A stretch of 64,000 nt of DNA from assembly GCA_964019155.1 (NCBI GenBank), contig OZ025244.1, positions 12,227,766-12,291,765 of the forward strand, in the 5' to 3' direction. Shown here in pieces: positions 29,432 to 41,273 of the stretch. This DNA is from Osedax fenrisi (taxonomy: Eukaryota > Annelida > Polychaeta > Sabellida > Siboglinidae). Both the position numbers and the translations under genes were made by a program. The notes beneath the pieces are model-generated. The model saw only the letters and a program-made list of their open reading frames with translations, was not told the origin of the DNA and made no database searches. Position 1 is the first letter of the stretch; each line of letters opens with the position of its first letter.

Positions 29432-30383
29432 TAACAATCCAATGACACTTGTGGCCAAGATACCGTTCAAGGCGAGCAATCGTTCCTCTGAGATGACCAG
29501 TGTTAGATGGAGTTCCATCACCAGATATGACTCGTAAGTTGCTGACGTCGACACCTTCTAGACCCTTAATAATGGCTTCCTCACTATCTTCTGCATTTTT
29601 GCTTGATGCCACAGCATGTGCAATAAAGATGTGCCCGGGTTCGGATAACATAGCTATATGATCTTGTTTTTCGAATTTGCCACTTTTCATCATCGTTTTG
29701 TTTTCTTTTCCGTCAAAGTATAAACTATCGATGTGGATTACTTTGGGATTTTCGAGACGTGCTTTTTTTCTCTGTCGGATTATCACATTGCGGTCGACCA
29801 CCTTAGATGTATCATGTTTAGATACTCGACCTTCATCGACAGCAGAAGCAGAGATAACTAACGCGAGACATCGACTTGACATAGCGTAGACATCTCCCAT
29901 TGCGATTGCACACCGGTAGTATGTATGCTGAGCTCTGAAATCATAAATGTTGTGTAAATTAATAAAATAAGATATAAATAATAACAATATTTCTATAAAT
30001 CTACATACCGTGGTTCATTTTCTGGTATATATTCTGGATCTTCATCATCATCAATAGAGTTATAATCAGATGAATATATTGGTTCTGTTTCGACTTCATC
30101 ATCCAAATCAGAGAATACCAGGCTAAAAGGGATAAACAAATGTAATACAAAATACTAATTGTATAACAATAAAGTAACTAGCTATATATATTAGATCTAT
30201 ATTATAATAACATAATATATTTAATATGTTATGATAGTAATAGTAAGTATATATTTTATATACAAATACTAGTAGCTATATACTATGAGTATAAAATTAT
30301 CATAGTATAATACTATGACTTTAGACTCAATAGTATAATATAGTATAGAATATAATATATAGTCAAATCCATAGATTATATAT

Positions 30384-30424
<41 letters not shown>

Positions 30425-33400
30425 TCTAATATAAGTTCTATAATATAATTAGATGAAATTATCTGTGATAAAACTAGTATTCAAATATATACAATAATAA
30501 CAAATCTCTATCTAAAAGATTACAAATAATAAGCAATAGAATACACAATTATAAATAAGTAATATATTTGTTATATATAAACTATTTTTTAATAGTATTT
30601 CCTATATATTACTAACTCTGACTCTTCACCTTGCATCGCGTCATCCGTTCGTGACCTTTTACTAGGTCCCTGTTCACACACATCAGTAGATCGAATCCTG
30701 CTTCGCATTGTGGTGGCCAGGGGCGGATACAGGAATTTTTCAAGGGGGGGGCTGACATTCAAATAAAAGTATATTTTTAAAATAAGACATATTTACTATG
30801 ATAATATTCAATTTATTTAAATACTATATTAAATTAAATAGAATAATATTTTATATGTTATTGAATAAAAACTATTAATCCAATATATTAATCAATTGCA
30901 TTATTCTTGGATTACGTATTTCAAATTTGGAAATAATATAATCACAATCGATCTCTATGTCTTTATGTATATATAAAGAAAGTCTTTTTAGTTGATCTTC
31001 ACTCATAATCTAAGGTAAATATGTCTTTATTATTCTTAATCGGTTAAATGAACGTTCACATTCACACAAGGTAACTGGAGTAGTAGCCATCAATTTTTCA
31101 AGTATTGATTGATACAGTTTGATAAATACTCGCAAAGCATCATGTCTGGCAACCGATCTCGTTTTACTTTAACTAATTTCTTTTTAGAAGATTCAACACA
31201 AATTTGTGTAAAATTTTCTTCTAATAAACCTTGCCTTTTAACAGAATATTTAAAAAATATGCAGATTTCTAATAATATGCTTAACATATTTTGAATTAAC
31301 GACATTTTGCATTCATCTATCTATTGATATATTTAATACATGTGATCTATAGTATACGTGTGTAGAGTTAGTGTTCTTATTCAGAATTATAGTTGACGCT
31401 CCTTATATTTTTCCAGACATATTTCCTGCTCCATAGTATCCTTACCCTCTTAAATGTTCAATATTTAATTCAGATTTAGTTAGTGTATCCATAATCAAGT
31501 TAGCTTTACTTTCTCCACTAAGATGTTCACATCCTATGAAAGAATTCAACTTTTCAGTGATACACTTACCATTATAATATCTAATTTATAAAGCAATTTG
31601 TTCAGTATTATATACATCTATGGTTTCATCAGCTAAAATATTTAGCTTTTTTTATATCATCAATTATAATTGAAGAATAATTATTCTTTCTTTAATATAT
31701 TCACCACATTCAAATATCAATTCATTCTGTGTTGTTTTTGAGGTGTATTTAGCATTTTTACTACACATTAATAAGTGTTCTTTTAATATATCATTTCCAG
31801 AGTTTATACATAGTTTTAGAAGTGCATTGAAATTTCCTAGATTAAAATGTGGATCAGTATACTGATCTATAGATTCTAGAGAATACTCATTATGACCATG
31901 TAATGAAATATTTTATCTTCTATAAAGAATGATTATATCTAAAGGGGGTATCCCACTACAAATATTTCCGGCAAGTTGCCGGAAATATTTTAACTTTAAA
32001 ATGATTTTCTATCAAGTTAACTACAATTTTAGTGGGAAACCCCCTTACTTTCCGGCAACTTGCCTGAAATATAATAACTTTATAGGAGTATTCCATTACA
32101 ACTTGATATAATAATTTTTTAAAGTTACAATATTTCAAGTAAGTTGCCGGAAAATCTTATATACAAGTATAGTGGGATACCCCTTTAATATTATTTTAAA
32201 TTTTTCTCTGTTGCATTAAATTTACTTAGATATGTTATTGCTGACTTGCATTATAGCTGATTGCAGCATGCTTCTTATTTTCTATCACTGCAATAAAACG
32301 AGAATTTTCTTCCAAAGAGTTATTGTGGTAAATATATCAACTATAATTGATTCAAATTTTCTTAAATCTGCAATCGAATCTTTAAACTTAATCATGGACG
32401 AAGTGACACATTTTCCAACTTGATTGTGATTAATTTTTAAATGAAAAATACATGGTATATACAATCGGCCATTTAAAGATTCACCCTACCTATAATGGAT
32501 ATTGAATGTTTTGCTGATTTAACCATATTATCTATTTTTAAATCATATATTTTACAATCATGAGGGGGGGCTAGAGACCCCCTAGCCCCCCCCCCTGTAT
32601 CCGCCCCTGGTGGCTGTCATCGAGCATATATCTATTGACATTAAACGTACCGTTATTTGGTCTTCTAAGAAATATCTCTCTGCAACAGGTACAATATTAT
32701 TTCGAATGCAATTGCATCGAGTTTCATGGCTACATTTACACGAGCAAATATCGAATAAAATAGTATATTTTTCTTTATGCTTGGTAGCCGTTAATTTGAA
32801 GTATCTTGATTTTTCTGATTTCCTCATAGTCCTTACAATGCTGAGGTAGCTAGAGAGTTTAGAAAATATCGATCTTGATGCTATTGTTGGTAGAGAAGCT
32901 GATTCCAAATTTCTTCAATTTTTAAAACTGTTTCATAAATGACTTCCTTTTTGTTATTATTTGTATCATTTAGATACATATAATGAGAGAGAACATCAAT
33001 AAATGTTGGCAATTTAGTTGATAACATTAACATGGATTTAAATTCAGTATTAAATGGTGTTTTTTTACGTAGATTCATAATTGTATATATTTATAACTGT
33101 ATTTATTTAAATATTTGTTATTGAATTATATTACTTATTCACGCGTCGCGCGATGCGCGCCGCGCGATGCGTGCGTTTGCGTGCGCCGACAATCATAGGA
33201 AGGACTGGTAAATATATTCTAGACACGAAGTAATTATTTCAATTATACCAAACTTCAAAGCCGAAACGGCAGCCTTTAATTAACAGATATAATCAAAATT
33301 CTTTCACAGAAGTTATTTATATTACCCATAGATATAATGGTTAATGTGCAAGCTTGATCCCAGAAAGTCGAACCACCTTACTGCCCGTAGTGATGTTGTA

Positions 33401-33524
33401 TATGCTTTCTTACTGATATACTAATACTCATCTACTTCCTTATCATCTCCCTAAACTCCTTCTCAACATAACCCCTCATCCCACCACACAGAATAGTGAC
33501 CCGTCCCACCGTATTATATGTACT

Positions 33525-33573
<49 letters not shown>

Positions 33574-36500
33574 CTACTTACTAATAGTACATTACCTCCC
33601 CCTCATCTCCCAATTCCCTCCCCATTCCGTCCACCTAACCCCTCATCTCCCCATTCCCTCCTCATTCCCTCCACCTTCACCCCCACCACACAGAATAGTA
33701 CCCCGTGCAACAGTGGTATCCATACTGACCGTAGTGGTATTGTACATTGCTACCAATATCGCCTACTTCAGTACGATGACACCTGGTCAGATGTCTACAT
33801 CATCGGCCGTAGCATTGGTCAGTATAGTGGCCATAGTAGTGGTGGTCAATATAGTGGTCGTAGTAGTGGTGGTCATAGTGGTTGTAGTACTGGTCAGTAT
33901 AGTGGTTGTAGTAGTGGTCAGTATAGTGGCCGTATTAGTACTGGTCAATATAGTGGCCATAGTAGTGGTCAGTATAGTGGCCGTATTATTACTGGTCAAT
34001 ATAGTGGTCGTAGTAGTGGTGGTCAGTATAGTTGTCGTGGTAGTGGTGGACAATATAGTGGTTGTAGTAGTGGTGGTCAATATAGTGGTCGTAGTAGTGG
34101 TGGTCATAGTGGTTGTAGTACTGGTCAGTATAGTGGTTGTAGTAGTGGTGGTCAATATAGTGGTCGTAGTAGTGGTCAGTATAGTGGCCGTATTATTACT
34201 GGTCAATATAGTGGCCATAGTAGTGGTGGTCAGTATAATGGTTGTAGTAGTAGTAGACAATATAGTAGTTGTAGTGTATATATGCATATTATTAATAAGA
34301 TACGATAGCATATTTACGAATCATTATTATTATATTATTACTTTTACTAATATTGTAATCTGTACATGAACATATTGGAGGTATCGAGCAAATAAAGACT
34401 AGGCTTTCACTGATCCTCCATAAACGTATGATATACATAGTATGTCGTATGTCTATAAACTGATTTCATCCATTCAATCATTCATATATCTTATAATTGT
34501 AGTTATAACACATGCATACAAAACAATAACATACCGAAATAGGCATGTTTTTAGTGATTTATTAAATATCGATAATGAATTGGTATTTCTGAGATACGAT
34601 GGTATCGAAGTGTTTCCAGTGTTAGAGGAGTTGATATTGCCCATTAATGTACATTTGTGGAGTAGATTTTGTTCTATTTATGTGAGCTATGGTAAACAAT
34701 TAATTAGAATACGCGCGATTGATTTAGTTCGGGTAGGAGATCAGTAACGCATGCTAAATAGTCAGGAGGAGATCACTAATGCTTCTAATGATCCACTAAT
34801 GATCCACTAACGATCCACTAATGATCACTAATGGATCGATGCGTATGTGGCAGTGGTGATGACGTAACGTATGCGTTAACGTATTAGTAGTGGTGTAGTT
34901 TAATTAAGAATGGATACTATTATGAGTAGTAATTGACCTATATCAAAGGGATAGCTTCACATAACAATATAATGTTATAGTACTTGTAACTTATACATAT
35001 GTGACGAGCGAATGATAAGTAGACAGTTATGATAGTGCTATTTTGGCGGAATACACGCAGAGGACACGATGATGGTAGTATATATATACTATATATACTA
35101 TATATACTATATATACTATATATACTATATATACTATATATACTATATATACTATATATACTATATATACTATATATACTAGATATACTATATATACTAT
35201 ATATACTATATATACTATATATACTATATATACTATATATACTAGATATACTATATATACTATATATACTATATATACTATATATATACTATATATACTA
35301 TATATACTATATATATACTATATATACTATATATACTATATATACTATATATACTATATATACTATATATACTATATATACTATATATACTATATATACT
35401 ATATATACTAGATATACTATATATACTATATATACTATATATACTATATATATACTATATATACTATATATACTATATATATACTATATATACTATATAT
35501 ACTATATATACTATATATACATTCCGCCAAAATATCACTATTATAACTGTCTACTTATCCTTCCCTCGGCAATTATGTATACGTTACAATATAAGTTACC
35601 TATAGGTTGTAATACTTTTTCAGATTACACTGATAGAATGCCGTTTATAATGTATATATTGTGTGCTAGTTTTAATATTATTTATTGAGGCAAAGGCTAT
35701 ACAATAAGATTGCATATATTAAAGGAGTAATGTGTATACATAAACAACTATAGTTATATACTTACAAGTAATAGGGGGCGGTAGTGTGAGATTATTGCAA
35801 CGTAGAAGCATATGGAAAACTATAGATTCAGTTCGTAATGGTTTCGTTACAAGTGAACCCAGTAAGTAGCGTTGTTAGTGATAATCATCAACAGGATATT
35901 AACTGGCCATCACTGATGTTCACAAATACCATCATTATTGATGCCCATTGATGGGATTTAGTGTGGTTAACTTATTAAAAAGTGAACTTATTACATTTAA
36001 ATATCATCGGATATTTCCCTCGGTATTCACTATAATAATAAAATACAAATATACACATACGTATGTCGACCAAAGTACACGATTGTATTTAAATATCACA
36101 CGTACACATACATAAATAGATGATTTATGTTGTCATAAATATAACAAAGATAGTTCTCATTTGTGTTTTGGCAACACATAATAAAACATAAATAAATAAA
36201 CCATAGAATAATATATAATAGAACAAAATAGGATTATTTAATTAACAAACGTGACACAAATATAATATAAAATACAAATATATACATGTACATATATACG
36301 AATTAATAAATGGATGAATGAATTATTTTATTTAACACATCAATATAACAGATGCACTCACTAGAATATAAAGTAATGAACAAACAACTATAACTAAACG
36401 AATAGATAATAAAAATGGTAGTTAATAAAAAAAATTATAATATATAATAATTCATATAACAATGTTTTACACATGGTTAAATAGTTTTTTAATTTAGTAA

Positions 36501-37026
36501 TTATTTAATTGAATACGCAATACTAACTTCATTACAAAACAACAACAACAACAACAGTCTTATGCTCAAGTAACAATGGGCTCATTCTCCCGAATCATAC
36601 CTTTCCTCGTGGGCTGTTCCACTGTAGGAGCATTGAATGCGCACATAATGGCGGGGTCAAGGTCAGTTGGAGGTCACGTGGTGCTTATTTAATACATCGA
36701 TTATTCACTAATAATACATATATAATATATTATAAGTTATAACTTTAATGTATAACAATTAATAATTATATAATGAGTACCATACGCTAGTTGTGTTTCA
36801 TAAGTAACGAATATGAATATCCACATATAATAATAATGTAGTTAAAAGTATACACTTTAAATGTAATAATATACTTATATGTATTTTATATAATTATTAT
36901 ATGATGATGATGATGATGATGATGACATACGGTTTATTATGCACTACCATAGGGAAATGTAGACCCTTAAATATGTTAGTAGAATGGATAGTAGAATGAA
37001 GGTGGAATTTATAGAGTGGGACCGCA

Positions 37027-37071
<45 letters not shown>

Positions 37072-37382
37072 CTGATTTACATATATTTATTTCATTGGTC
37101 AGAATTTTGTTCGCCCAAGGCCGAGATGGAATATTCCCCACCGCACTTTGCATGCTCAGTGTGAAGTATAAAGTACCGTGGATATCTGCATGGCTTATAG
37201 TTAGTTCACTATACATATTATACCATATATATATATTATAATTTTAATAATTTTAATTACTTTGATTTTATGATACTGATACGATATTTATACTTAAATT
37301 TTGTGAACTGATACGATACTGATACATTTTGTTGTTGAATTGAACGATACTGATACATGGAAATGAGTGTCCGGTTGCAACA

Positions 37383-37428
<46 letters not shown>

Positions 37429-38703
37429 ATATAGCGGATATATTCATATATAATAATATATTAATAAGAATAATACAATATAGCACAATACATATAAATC
37501 GAAGAAGAGATAATATAATGTATATTATAAATGTACATATAAATATAAAAGTTGTTATTTACATTTTAAATGTCGTTATAAATGATATGTTAGTGCTTCG
37601 ATATCTCCGAAATGTAATGATGGTGTATATATTCTTATCTATAATGAAACTTATCATATTAATAAAGGGGTAATTATCTCGATAAGCAGCATTGCTTCTA
37701 TAATTAACCTGGCATTGCCTAAATCTGATAATAATAATAATATAATATGTAAAGGGTACATATTATGTATACAACTATATTTGTATATCACAATTAATTG
37801 TTTTAATTCAAAATTTAACCAGATCAAAGTGTACGTTACATTATTGTAGTTCATATATTTTCAATGAACGTCGTTCATATGAACGTATTCACTATATGCA
37901 CATGTTTTATAACGTATTATTCCAAATATTACATTACTATAGTAATATAGGGTATATTACTAGGGTATAATATTACTATTTTATTCATATATTAATAACC
38001 TAATAGTTATACGATATTAATATATACCTCTATAGATAATAACATATAAAAACTCCCTAATATTATACATCATGATAATATAATTAAAATAATTAGATAT
38101 TAAATTATAGTTATGTAGACAATTTAGCCAATATATTAAAATAGTGAACGATGTACATAACGGTTATGTCGTTCTACACTGAAGTATATGTTATATAGTA
38201 ACGTGTATGTAGTTATATTAACTTTTATATTCCACCGTAATGGCGTCATCGGTTATATTGAACATTATGTCCTTCAGTGTCTAATACATTACTAGCTATA
38301 TATCCCACATTAAGCAGCGATCACATATAGCGACTTTGCTGCAAAATCGTCGAGACAGAATTTTGCACATATAGCAAACATGTTTGCTATTCATTTTGCT
38401 GAAAAGTTGCTGCGATTTTGCAGTGATTTTGCTCGTGAATGTTTTTTGCTGCAAATTTTACCGTTGTATTCACACCTGGCGATTTTGTTCGTCGTGATTT
38501 TGCTGCAAAGTTGCTGCGATTTTGCAGCAAAATCGCTATATGTGAACGCAGCTTTAACGAGTATGTCACATAGAAGTGTGACCTTTAACCCCGAGGTATC
38601 ACGTCGTATTAATTCTCCTAGGTTCTACATATGTAGACATAGTTATTATCAACTATTTATTATATTATATTATCATGCATTAATAATAACATGCTATAGA
38701 TGG

Positions 38704-38744
<41 letters not shown>

Positions 38745-39128
38745 TAGGCATATCTATCATTAACAAGTAGGGGACGTGATGGAGTTGTGGTCAGTGCGGG
38801 GTTTTGGTCAATGCGAAAGATTCGGAAAACGGTGATAGTTATAAATATATTTATATTGCTAAAATATAACTAAAACAGTTTTTAAATTATTTATATTTAT
38901 AAATTTCATTAAAATTAAATATTAATGACAAGTGATCGATTATTAGAATCATCGCTAATTGTGGATAATATTATAGAAAAAAGTACCAGAAAATGTCATA
39001 ATACAATTTCGATGTTGAAATATCGATTACAATATTAACACCAATATAATTCCCAATATGATTTATATATAATCACACTTTGTAATCAGTAATAATTAAT
39101 AATTATATATCAGGTATTGATTAAATAG

Positions 39129-39165
<37 letters not shown>

Positions 39166-40452
39166 ACATAAAGTGTCCTATGTCGATATTATTTCTATCC
39201 TTCATTATTAGTATCCTACATCCTTCATAACTAAAGTCTATAACCCTTCATAACATAACAATTAGTATGTCTTATATTAATAATGATGTCCCCTACATAA
39301 CTATTATGTCTCCTACATAAACAACTATGTCGTTCATAACCTAGTATGTCTCCTACATTTGCAGTGCGTGATGACGGTGTTCTACATTTTCGTGTACAAC
39401 ATATTCGAGTTGTTCGACTACCTTAATTTCTCGTCCTTCTTCTTCAACATTCTCATGTACGGAAACGTCATCGTACTGAGGTACACGCGACCTGACCTTC
39501 CGCGACCTTTCAAGGTTACTTATATTCAGTATACAATAATTAATGAGCACCGATTATAGAGAACTATCTATCTCAATAATTATTGATTATGTAGTTTAAT
39601 AACTCCGAAATAAATAATTTAATACAATCGATGTCATATTCATTATTAATTCCAATACATTAAAGTGTATATATATATATATATAATACAATATATAATG
39701 TACTATATAGTGTATAGTATATACTATATACGTATAGGTATATTTAATTATTAACATATTAAAAAGTTATCTCCTAGCTACAAATCTAAATAATAATATA
39801 CCTCACCCGTATCATTTATGTTATATATATATACATTTTCTAATAACATTATTGAGAAGGCTTCCCCCCGTAGTGCTATAGAGAAATTTCTCTTTAGCTC
39901 TACGCTTCCCCCTATCGGCACATTCGTCATGTATCACGTGCACTATACAATACATATCACGTGTACAATAATACATATCACGTGCATTGCAATTAGGGGC
40001 GCTGGAACGATGCTGTGTATGTAGGGGGACCAACCAATCAACATAAATTATGTGGTAGTGTAGAGGGGGGCCAATACATAGGAGGTCCCCCGAGTTTTAC
40101 AGTGGGGGGATATGTCCCCCCCTGTTGCAGCGCCCCTAACTACAATACATATCACGTGCACTATACAATACACACATACACACATACACACACCCACCCA
40201 CACCCTCACACACACACACATACACCACACATACACACACACACGTGGTAACTATAACGTAACCATTACCTCCATGTAACAGTGCAGCCTGATATGTCCC
40301 GTGTTCGTGGTGTCGCTGGTGATCGTCATGGCGGGATCCGGTTAGTAAGCACATATGTCCTAGCTTGTGTTACGTAATAAGTACAATAACAATAGACATC
40401 GATGTATCGTATAGGAAATATATATACCAGCTTTAGCTTAATAAAATTCTAG

Positions 40453-40493
<41 letters not shown>

Positions 40494-41216
40494 AAATATA
40501 TAATATATTAATTTTTAAAAACTATGGTTTATAAATTTCTATGAAATATATATATTCAAATATAAGATCAAACTAAAAGTCAATAACATATATGTCATAA
40601 CATATTTGTAATCTATAGATTGAAAATAGTACAATATTAATTTAATTATTATTTACACTATATTTTTCGTTGATTATATATATATATATACAGTCAAAGC
40701 TCGATAACTCAACATTGACGGGACGGAGTTTTCATGTTGAGTTAGCGAGTATGTTGAGTTATCGGATGTATAAATTAATGACTTAATTAATGTATTGTTC
40801 ACATAAATGTATTCAAAATAGTACTAGTATGATAATATAATAATTGTAATTGTATTTTTACGTTTATATATTTATATCCATATATTATTAAATAAAACCA
40901 TATTGAATAATGTATGTTGAATTTTATTTGTTGAGCAATGTAGTTTTATTACATGTAAAAGATACGAATCCAACAACATATGTTTGTGATATTTTGATTT
41001 TTCATAAATGTTGAGTTATCGGATGTATATTTACATGTAATGTATAGGCTAGGATTATAAAAACGATGTTGAGTTATATGTATGTTGAGTTATATTTGTT
41101 GAGTAATAGGGTTTTTGTTAACATGTAAAAGATACGAATCCAACCAAATATTTTGTGGATGTTGAGTTATCGGCAATGTTGAGTTATCGGCATATTGAGT
41201 TACCGAGCTTCTACTG

Positions 41217-41273
<57 letters not shown>

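Larger units (their letters stand above)
28328..33078 (-). pseudogene. transposase-like multi-exon gene (RNase-H-fold type), broken by a hAT insertion
   Basis: Minus-strand exons: 33078-30617 (split by the hAT at 30718-32609), 30122-30009, 29934-29436, 29335-28328. All introns are GT-AG and phases fit (2, 2, 0). Order of parts: N-terminal LPTFIDVLSHY, a Cys-rich DICSCKCSHETRCNC, an acidic linker, HIDSLYFDGKEN, SGDGTPSNTG (both probable catalytic-Asp strands), CLLHLNELPLR, WLTTANRILRLYVST, and C-terminal YPSHTQAVERS. I recognise this as a repeated invertebrate family that looks transposase-derived; the superfamily is uncertain. Breaks seen: a one-base frameshift near 32903, the hAT insertion in exon 1, and an in-frame TAG at 28595-28597. 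It lies in SLC7 intron 6 on the opposite strand and cannot make a full protein as it stands. Confidence 0.7.

Noticed and set aside
33496..34308. 270-codon frame rich in GGQYSG repeats
   Set aside because: It is an alternative frame of the exon 7 minisatellite joined to a (TA)n and a C/T tract. The frame that matters is the Val-rich one continuing from exon 7.
33787..34311. Minus-strand Thr/Ile-rich 174-codon frame
   Set aside because: Antisense of the same minisatellite; no start context or homology.
35029..35688. 219-codon open frame of repeated YILYILYIL
   Set aside because: It is the translation of a 9-bp TA-rich minisatellite between inverted arms; no protein evidence.
38380..38712. 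110-codon frame over 38380-38712
   Set aside because: It falls almost wholly in the TTAA-flanked MITE; repeats of TGCTGCGATTTTGCAG explain it.
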